A model generated the notes under the pieces. That model saw only the letters and a list, made by a program, of their open reading frames with translations, was not told the DNA's origin and searched no databases. Positions 1-6,038 of a stretch of 23,665 nt of DNA are shown here, one piece after another (the first letter of the stretch is position 1; the number at the start of each line of letters is the position of its first letter). Source of the DNA: an uncultured Prevotella sp. (GTDB lineage: Bacteria > Bacteroidota > Bacteroidia > Bacteroidales > Bacteroidaceae); contig CAAGSA010000047.1 of NCBI GenBank assembly GCA_900772835.1, positions 1-23,665 on the forward strand, written 5' to 3'. Made by a program: the position numbers and the translations under genes.

Positions 1-42
1 ATGAAAGGTCAAAAAGCGGTCAAAAAGAAAGGTAAAGATTGA
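1..42 (+). CDS. Possible 3' end of an upstream gene (partial)
   Basis: Reading frame 1 is open from the first base to a TGA at 40-42 and would encode a lysine-rich tail (MKGQKAVKKKGKD). A basic tail like this is common at the end of RNA- or ribosome-binding proteins, but 13 residues cannot identify a family. The ATG at base 1 is probably coincidental, because the window edge cuts the gene. No homology claim is made. Confidence 0.25.
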   Translation: MKGQKAVKKKGKD

Positions 43-144
43 ATTTAGAAGAGATAAAAGTTTAAATCTAATCTTCGTCAGAAAAGTTTAGACGACTTCA
101 ATAGTTTATAAAGCATATGATATTATTTTAAAAGGAGAAAGGAT

Positions 145-567
145 ATGAGCAATATTTTATGGTATCAGCCGGCAAAGCTTTCAGAGCGTGACGTTATGCT
201 GATGGACAACAGACCGCTCGACGGCGAGGAGCGCAGCAAGGCTTTCGCTTCACTGAAGAAAGTGGCCGACAAGGCAGTGGGAAAGGATACGCCATGGCAC
301 GGCATACTGAAGGGCTACTATTTCGCCAAAGGCAATCTGGATGCCACCGACGAGAAGGGGCGCCGGCTCTGCTTTATGTTTATCACGGATGCCGCCGACG
401 GCAAGGAACAACTCCGTGAAGCACTGAAGGCGCAGAACATGAGAATGACAGAAGAAACGGAAGAATGTATCGACGCAAAATCGAAAACCCTGCGCACGGC
501 TGTGCTTGTGCTGCTGGCTGTGGCAATAGTTGCCGTGGCTGTGGCGTTCATCAACAGCAACTTTTAG
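145..567 (+). CDS. Small C-tail-anchored membrane protein of unknown function
   Basis: This 140-residue protein has a soluble N-terminal part (about 1-112) and a single C-terminal hydrophobic helix (about 117-136) that ends in a short polar tail, so it is probably tail-anchored in the inner membrane with the N-terminal domain in the cytoplasm. The start is well supported by an AGGAG Shine-Dalgarno at 133-137. The soluble part contains a compact stretch (about 50-85) with aromatic and glycine residues followed by a hydrophobic strand (CFMFI), and it does not match a family I recognise. It is first in a run of five plus-strand genes, and the second is a membrane-anchored GTPase-like protein, so a shared membrane location is plausible. 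That link is inferred from context only. Confidence 0.75.
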   Translation: MSNILWYQPAKLSERDVMLMDNRPLDGEERSKAFASLKKVADKAVGKDTPWHGILKGYYFAKGNLDATDEKGRRLCFMFITDAADGKEQLREALKAQNMRMTEETEECIDAKSKTLRTAVLVLLAVAIVAVAVAFINSNF

Positions 568-656
568 AACACCTGCACAAGAGGACGTGTTAGGCGTAAT
601 GTCTGATGATGTGAAATAAGGCACGGATAGAAATACAGAAAAAACGAATTTGCTTT

Positions 657-1298
657 ATGATAACGATATTGATAGGTAGGATAATAGCAAAGATCTTTTG
701 CGAGGTGCTTGCTATCATCCTTTTGGAAAAGATAACTAAAAAGACCAAGAGGATAGCCATTCTTGGAATGAAAGGTTCCGGCAAGACCACGATGTGGAAC
801 CAACTGCAGAACAAGATACAGGCCGCCCCCCCGGCAGCCACATCGGAGGAAAAGATAGAAAGCTTCACGATAAAGTCGGACAATAAAAAGGTGTATGTGC
901 CCGAAACAAAAGACATTGGAGGAGGCGACGACTGGGTGTGCTATTACTCGGAGATAATAAACTCGGACGGCACTTACATTTACTTTCTCGTGGACCTGAC
1001 GAACCTGCACGAGAAAGACCGCGCCCTGGGCATCAGAGCGCGTCTGCTGAAGATATCGAGCATTATAAAAGAGAAGAGGCTGAAGAACTGTGGATGCAAG
1101 ATTCTGGCAACGAACAAGAAAAAATACATCATGAGCGGGCTTGAACAGCAATACGGCAATCCGCAGGAATACGTGAAGAAATCCTTGAAACTGCACACGT
1201 TGGAAAAGATGCAGATAGACATCGACAGCGCTATCCTGCCGGTAGAGCTGACCGACGAGGATGACATAATGAAACTTAAAAACGAAATAACGGCATAA
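657..1298 (+). CDS. Membrane-anchored small GTPase-like P-loop protein
   Basis: This 213-residue protein opens with a hydrophobic segment (about 2-23) followed by a basic patch (KKTKR), consistent with an N-terminal membrane anchor. A Walker A/G1 motif GMKGSGKTT lies at 37-45. A DIGGG motif at 86-90 resembles the G3 DxxG of Arf/SR-beta-type GTPases. A TNKKK sequence at 152-156 sits where the G4 NKxD specificity motif belongs, but its aspartate is replaced by lysine. Guanine specificity is therefore uncertain, and it could be an atypical TRAFAC GTPase. The next in-frame Met (38) is inside the P-loop, so the start at 657 is required, although no Shine-Dalgarno is visible. The gap to the next gene is 16 bases, which suggests co-transcription. 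Confidence 0.75.
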   Translation: MITILIGRIIAKIFCEVLAIILLEKITKKTKRIAILGMKGSGKTTMWNQLQNKIQAAPPAATSEEKIESFTIKSDNKKVYVPETKDIGGGDDWVCYYSEIINSDGTYIYFLVDLTNLHEKDRALGIRARLLKISSIIKEKRLKNCGCKILATNKKKYIMSGLEQQYGNPQEYVKKSLKLHTLEKMQIDIDSAILPVELTDEDDIMKLKNEITA

Positions 1299-1314
1299 AA
1301 AAAGAGCAGGAGAT

Positions 1315-2043
1315 ATGAAACCAGAACTACTGATAGTTTCGAACCGGGAGCTGACGCACGGCATAGAACACGGATTCTATCCCGAATTCAGCCAGTCGAT
1401 AGAGAATGGAAATCTCGCTGTCGTGGCTATCGACACAGTGAAGAGAAATATGCTGTCGAAGCAGCCCGTGGGCAACGGCACGGACTTCTACGTGTGGAAC
1501 CCCTATTCGGGCAGGTACCTCTCGATGTGGGATCCCGATATACTTGCCACTCTGGCGTACGACAAGAGCGTTGCCATAAAAACGGTGTTGACATGGATGG
1601 GAGCAAGAGACGTGGTGCTGAAAGAAGAAATTGCAGACAATGGGCATACTAAGGTGAATCTGAGGAACGAATCGGGATTTGAGCTGATGAATGCCGACGT
1701 GAACGTTGACTACAACAAGGCTTCGACCGTGAATCTGAACCATTCGATAGAGGGGCACTATCCGGAAAGACCCGCAAGAAGCGTGCAAGAGATAAAGACG
1801 ATAATGAAGAAGTATGGGTTGGAAAATGACAACATTCTGAACAAACTCCTCGACGGTTTGAAAACGTGGGGGGAGCTGCGCGGAACAGAATGCTACGAGA
1901 TAACATATCTGAGCGAACTGCAGGCTGCGCTTAGCGTTGCGGCAAACATCAACTATAAGATGTTCAACGACAAGCTCGACTTCTCGAGGGAGCACAACCA
2001 CGTACACACTATAAAGAAGAAACTGGAAATAAATTTCGGGTAA
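1315..2043 (+). CDS. Conserved-looking hypothetical protein (242 aa)
   Basis: The start is supported by an AGGAG at 1308-1312, and the gene follows the GTPase-like gene by 16 bases. I do not recognise a family. There is no signal peptide and no long hydrophobic helix. The sequence has a mixed alpha/beta N-terminal half (motif WNPYSGRYLSMWDPD near 61-75). Two stretches rich in alternating polar and non-polar residues follow, at about 118-145 and 208-242, and could form amphipathic beta-strands or hairpins. A helical segment of about 155-185 lies between them. Close coupling to a GTPase suggests a partner, regulator or effector, but that is context-based inference. Confidence 0.7.
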   Translation: MKPELLIVSNRELTHGIEHGFYPEFSQSIENGNLAVVAIDTVKRNMLSKQPVGNGTDFYVWNPYSGRYLSMWDPDILATLAYDKSVAIKTVLTWMGARDVVLKEEIADNGHTKVNLRNESGFELMNADVNVDYNKASTVNLNHSIEGHYPERPARSVQEIKTIMKKYGLENDNILNKLLDGLKTWGELRGTECYEITYLSELQAALSVAANINYKMFNDKLDFSREHNHVHTIKKKLEINFG

Positions 2044-2113
2044 GATAGGATAGGGCAGTTATTGATTAGTCCCTTTTCCCTGATATCCGGCTGGTAAAAT
2101 AAAAAACAATCTT

Positions 2114-2617
2114 ATGGGATTCAAAGGCAAATTCTCACGCGTTCAGAGCCAAAGGCTCGCGGGAACAATCATTGTGTCGTTCTCGCTGAAATGCACTAAC
2201 CTGCTGATGGGCGAGACTGTGGACTTGGGCATTTTCCCGTCCGACGGGTCGCAGCCGTGGTACTACCGTGGCCTGAAGTTCAAGGCTGGGCAGACATACG
2301 TGATAAACTTCGACACCGAAAACTGGAACTGGTGCCAGGGCGACTATGTCGCAATACTGGGCAAGAACGACAAGATAACAGACAAATGGCAGTTGAAGCT
2401 GAAGGAATACGCACCGGGCGAATGCCCCGAATGCCACGGCACGCACAAATGCAGGAAGTGTAGAGGGACGGGATTCGTGAATCCGCCGGGCACACGGAAC
2501 CTATGGGAACAGGTGTCGTGCCCAGACTGCGGCGGAACGGGAATATGTCACACCTGCGACATACCCAGACGTCAACCACGCTTCGGTGGTCCGCCAACAG
2601 GGTTGCATCCCTTCTGA
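2114..2617 (+). CDS. DnaJ-type zinc-module protein without J domain (paralogue 1)
   Basis: This 167-residue protein has an N-terminal domain of about 100 residues that looks rich in beta strands. It is followed by a cysteine-rich module with four CxxC pairs (Cys 104/107, 113/116, 136/139, 145/148) in CxxCxGT and CxxCxGTG contexts, as in the DnaJ central zinc-finger domain, so two zinc ions are expected. The J domain and the DnaJ C-terminal substrate domains are absent. The N-terminal domain shares with the next gene the motifs FSLKCTN (about 23-29) and WNWCQGD (71-77), so the two are tandem duplicates. The role could be redox, chaperone or protein-docking; nothing in the sequence decides. The short C-terminal tail is proline/glycine-rich. 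Confidence 0.75.
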   Translation: MGFKGKFSRVQSQRLAGTIIVSFSLKCTNLLMGETVDLGIFPSDGSQPWYYRGLKFKAGQTYVINFDTENWNWCQGDYVAILGKNDKITDKWQLKLKEYAPGECPECHGTHKCRKCRGTGFVNPPGTRNLWEQVSCPDCGGTGICHTCDIPRRQPRFGGPPTGLHPF

Positions 2618-2677
2618 ACCGGATGGAAGAGCGTGTGTAAACAGCAAAACGCATAAATCAACTAAAAACAACGAACT

Positions 2678-3421
2678 ATGAGTTTCAGAGGAGAGTTCAA
2701 TTGGATTCAGTGTCTGCATCAGGGCGGAAGAAAAGCAATATCCTTCACCCTGAAATGCACGAACATGTTTCAGACAGAAACCTTCGATGCCGCCATCATC
2801 GACGGCAACGGGCAGCTGCAGCCCATGATGTTCCGCCAGCAAAGGTTGGCGGCAAACAAGTCGCTGCGATTCGATTTCGACACCGTGGGGTGGGACTGGT
2901 GCCAGGGCGACACCTTTGCCATCATCGACAAGAAAGGGCAGATGGACAAGAAAAACAAATGGACACTCAACCTGCGCGTTCCGGCACCCGGCGAATGCCG
3001 CGAATGCCACGGCACACACAAATGCAAATACTGCAACGGCACGGGAATGATAACCAACCACCGGCAGCACGAGATTGAATCGTGCACGGCATGCCACGGT
3101 ACGGGCGTGTGCCAGAATTGCTACGTGCCGTTCAGAAACGGTGCTGCCGGAGGCACCGTAGGCATGGGCAGTACATATAATCCGGCAGACATACCGAACC
3201 CAAGTGCCGCCAGGCAGCGCAAAGCCGACTCTCTCAGACAGCGCATACAGGAACTGCAGGCGAAGCTGGAGAGAGCCGAGTGGGACGAGAGGATTATGAA
3301 GCTGAGAGGAACCGACGTGTCGTCGAGGCGTGTATATATGTCGCAGGTGGGGCTGAAATACCAATACGAGCGGCAACTGTCGGAACTGCAGTATGAGCTG
3401 CAGCAGTTGGAAAGACTATAA
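2678..3421 (+). CDS. DnaJ-type zinc-module protein with coiled-coil tail (paralogue 2)
   Basis: This 247-residue paralogue of the preceding gene has the same N-terminal domain (FTLKCTN at 23-29, WDWCQGD at 72-78) and the same four CxxC pairs (Cys 107/110, 116/119, 136/139, 145/148). After a glycine-rich linker (about 153-176) it gains a C-terminal extension rich in Arg, Glu, Leu and Gln with heptad-like spacing at about 178-208 and 226-247, which is likely a coiled coil for oligomerisation or partner binding. There is no J domain. The gap to paralogue 1 is 60 bases. The gene ends 56 bases from the convergent GH28 gene with no obvious hairpin between them. Function is unknown. Confidence 0.75.
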   Translation: MSFRGEFNWIQCLHQGGRKAISFTLKCTNMFQTETFDAAIIDGNGQLQPMMFRQQRLAANKSLRFDFDTVGWDWCQGDTFAIIDKKGQMDKKNKWTLNLRVPAPGECRECHGTHKCKYCNGTGMITNHRQHEIESCTACHGTGVCQNCYVPFRNGAAGGTVGMGSTYNPADIPNPSAARQRKADSLRQRIQELQAKLERAEWDERIMKLRGTDVSSRRVYMSQVGLKYQYERQLSELQYELQQLERL

Positions 3422-3477
3422 ACGCGACAACAGATATTATGCTCTGGCGGGCAGGATGCAGACAGCGTATATGGCGT

Positions 3478-4797
3478 TTATTGCTTCATTCCGTTGATGA
3501 CAACGTTTCTTGCCTTAGTGTTCAGGATGAGGCTCTTGTCGAATGCCTTCCTCTCGTCAGTCACGCTGATGTTCTCGAACGAGAAGTCTGTCAGGAGGTA
3601 TTTCTCGCTTGCCTCTACATCAAAGAAATTCTTGCAGTCCATCTTAATGTTCCTCGTCACAATGTCGTTGCACTGGCTCAGCGGCATGTCCTTGCGTTCG
3701 TCCATCTTGAAGAATTGTGTCCAGGGGCGCACAACGAGGAAACTGCCGGTTGTTCCGGTGATGTTCTCCACCGTAACGTATTCGTAGTGCTGCGGTGTGT
3801 CGGGGCGCATCTTCAGCCAAAGTACGCGGTTGGCCTTGTTCACCTCAATGTTGCGCAAGACGATGTTCCTGTCCGTTACGCTTTCGCTGCCCAGTGTCAG
3901 ACAGCCGTGCACCACGCCGTAGCGGCAGTTCTGTATTATGATGTTATAGTTGGGGCCGTTGTCCGGGTCTTTGTCTGCCCATGTGCCCTTTCCGCCTTTT
4001 ATCGCCACGGCATCGTCGTTCACGCTCATGTAGCAGCCGTCAACCAATACGTCGTGGCAAACGTCGATGTCGATGGCATCGCTGCTCGGAGCCTTCAGTC
4101 CCTTTGTCGGCGCGTAGATCAAGCAGCCGAGGAAGCGTACATGGCTGGAACGGTAGACATGGTTGGTCCAGAACGGACTGTTCACCAAGTGAACGTCCTG
4201 CACTGTAACATTCTTGCTGTTGGAGATATATACCAGTCGCGGGCGCTGTGCATCCTTGTTCGTACACTCCGGGTTCCACTTGCGGCGTATCCAGAACTCC
4301 TCCCAGTAGTTATGTCCGTTGCCGTCGATAGTGCCTTTGCCGGCAATGGTGAATCCGTCCAGTCCGTCGGCATTCACGAGAGCCGTGAAATAATTGCATG
4401 TCTGTCCTTCGATTCGCGTTTTCTGGATAGGGAAGTCACAGATGCGGTCGCTGCCCTTCAGTTTTCCGCCTTCTTCAACGATGAGGTTGGTACCCTGGCG
4501 GAAAAAGAGCGCGCCGCTGAGGAAAGTTCCTTTTGGAACAACAATAGCGCCGCCTCCCGCAAAGGCCACATGGTCGATTATCTCCTGGATGGCTGCGGTT
4601 TGCACGAGGGTGCTGTCCGTCTTCACCCCGTAGTCGGTAATGACATAGCGTTTGCCGAGCGAAGCCTCGTTCACTTTCCGTGTGTTTGCGAACCATTTGT
4701 CAATCGGTGTGCCGTCGGGCCATAGGTCTTTCTCTGGCTTGGCATCTGCTGCTGTTATTGCAAGCAGTGCGAAGGTTATAGTTATAATTCTTCTCAT
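3478..4797 (-). CDS. Glycoside hydrolase family 28 (polygalacturonase-like), exported
   Basis: This 439-residue protein starts at MRRIITITF, giving a signal peptide of about 19 residues ending in ADA. An in-frame upstream Met would add 17 residues and overlap the GH105 gene, so it is disfavoured. The body is a right-handed beta-helix hydrolase. SSDAIDID (238-245) corresponds to the NTDG motif, NDDAVAIK (260-267) holds the catalytic Asp pair, VHGCLTLGSES (296-306) corresponds to GHG/SIGS, and WLKM (327-330) replaces the RIK motif. Family GH28 cleaves galacturonate linkages in homogalacturonan or rhamnogalacturonan, or removes terminal galacturonate. The divergent NTDG and RIK motifs suggest an exo- or rhamnogalacturonan-type activity (inference). 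It is last in the operon, 5 bases after GH105. Confidence 0.88.
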   Translation of the reverse strand: MRRIITITFALLAITAADAKPEKDLWPDGTPIDKWFANTRKVNEASLGKRYVITDYGVKTDSTLVQTAAIQEIIDHVAFAGGGAIVVPKGTFLSGALFFRQGTNLIVEEGGKLKGSDRICDFPIQKTRIEGQTCNYFTALVNADGLDGFTIAGKGTIDGNGHNYWEEFWIRRKWNPECTNKDAQRPRLVYISNSKNVTVQDVHLVNSPFWTNHVYRSSHVRFLGCLIYAPTKGLKAPSSDAIDIDVCHDVLVDGCYMSVNDDAVAIKGGKGTWADKDPDNGPNYNIIIQNCRYGVVHGCLTLGSESVTDRNIVLRNIEVNKANRVLWLKMRPDTPQHYEYVTVENITGTTGSFLVVRPWTQFFKMDERKDMPLSQCNDIVTRNIKMDCKNFFDVEASEKYLLTDFSFENISVTDERKAFDKSLILNTKARNVVINGMKQ

Positions 4798-4802
4798 TTT
4801 TT

Positions 4803-5969
4803 TTATTTGTTTAGTTTGTAATATTCCGTTGCTCCGAGCAGGAAGCACCCCGTGCCGTAATCTTCAAAGTCTGGTACAGAGGTAAACGTTACAGGCTGTC
4901 CGGCTGCCGGTTCTTTTCCTGTGCCCTGGTTGTATCCTATGAATCCGTTGTCGTGTATACAACTTGCCATCGCTTGCCAAGCCTTGTCTATTGATGCAGC
5001 ATATTTCTTTTCCGGCAGTATACCGTTGTTCACGCCCCATGCCATACCGTATAGGAAGAGAGCCGTGCCAGTCATTTCCGGTCCGCCGTAGGTGACAGGC
5101 GAGTGAAGGCTTACGTTCCAGAAACCGTCGGTGCGCTGGCATTTAAGCAGAGCCTTGCTCATGGTGATGAAGTCCTTCTTCAGGTATGCATAATACTTGT
5201 CCTTCTCCGGTAGCGTCTGCATCACCCTTACGAGAGCTGCGTACACCCAACCGTTGCCACGGCTCCAATAGCAGTTGTTGCCATCCTTCTCCTTGTATGG
5301 CGGCACGAAGTCCTTGTCTCTCCACCACAGACCCTCTTTCTCGTTGAACAGTCCGCCGGCAAGCGTGTCGCGTGTCCATTTGTAGGAGTTTATAGCATAG
5401 TCGATATACTTGCGCTCACCGCTCAGCTTGGCATATTTTGCATAGAGCGGCATAGCCATCTGTATGGCGTCAATCCATGTCCAAAAGTCATATTTGCCAG
5501 TCTTCATCTGCGTGTCGAGGTTGTTCTTGACATTTGCTATGCAGGCTTTGTTTTTCGTCATCATATACCGCTCAATATAGATTTGCTGACAGCATTGGTT
5601 ATCGGCATTGTTGTTTGTTGCTCCTTTTCGCGGCAGCCACTTGTGGAAATTCCCCCACGTGTCAACATAGTCCATATACCTTTGTTGCGGGTCAATCTCA
5701 TGGAAAGCCATCAGTCCTTCGTAGTATACGGCACGTGTCCACAGGTTTGTCTTGTAAATTTTTCCGTTGGCAGGATAGTCGGTATTAGGGTCTGCAAACT
5801 TCTTCATGAAGTAGTCGTTAGTGCGGCGTGCCACATTAAGGATTTCATTCAGCTTGGCGTTTTGTGCACAGGCAGGAATGAGGCACAGGCAGGATATGAT
5901 AATCATGGTCGCCTTCAATCCCTTCAGTGAGGGGAAAGAGTTCGCTTTGTAAATTGATGATTTCTTCAT
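4803..5969 (-). CDS. GH105 unsaturated rhamnogalacturonyl hydrolase (YteR-like)
   Basis: This 388-residue protein has the size and (alpha/alpha)6-barrel sequence signature of GH88/GH105 enzymes: a WTWIDAIQMAMP segment carrying the probable catalytic Asp167, WSRGNGW at 235-241 and PEMTGTA at 297-303. These enzymes hydrate and remove the unsaturated uronate left by pectate or rhamnogalacturonan lyases. The N-terminus has a hydrophobic segment (about 22-33) ending in IPAC with Cys34, which could be a lipoprotein box. An alternative start at Met22 would give a more typical signal length. It lies 69 bases downstream of GH106 and 5 bases upstream of GH28, so the three are almost certainly one transcript. 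Confidence 0.9.
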   Translation of the reverse strand: MKKSSIYKANSFPSLKGLKATMIIISCLCLIPACAQNAKLNEILNVARRTNDYFMKKFADPNTDYPANGKIYKTNLWTRAVYYEGLMAFHEIDPQQRYMDYVDTWGNFHKWLPRKGATNNNADNQCCQQIYIERYMMTKNKACIANVKNNLDTQMKTGKYDFWTWIDAIQMAMPLYAKYAKLSGERKYIDYAINSYKWTRDTLAGGLFNEKEGLWWRDKDFVPPYKEKDGNNCYWSRGNGWVYAALVRVMQTLPEKDKYYAYLKKDFITMSKALLKCQRTDGFWNVSLHSPVTYGGPEMTGTALFLYGMAWGVNNGILPEKKYAASIDKAWQAMASCIHDNGFIGYNQGTGKEPAAGQPVTFTSVPDFEDYGTGCFLLGATEYYKLNK

Positions 5970-6038
5970 ACTCGTATGTTTAATGTTTGTTACTTGTATT
6001 ATTCCGTTCCTTGTCCAGTTCCATTATGGTGCTGTAAG

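Noticed and set aside
3439..4725. 428-codon plus-strand open frame
   Set aside because: It is the mirror of the GH28 gene, whose motifs and signal peptide are on the minus strand; the plus frame has no recognisable domain.
4798..4848. Upstream 17-codon extension of GH28
   Set aside because: It overlaps the GH105 gene and would mask a clean signal peptide that starts at 4797.
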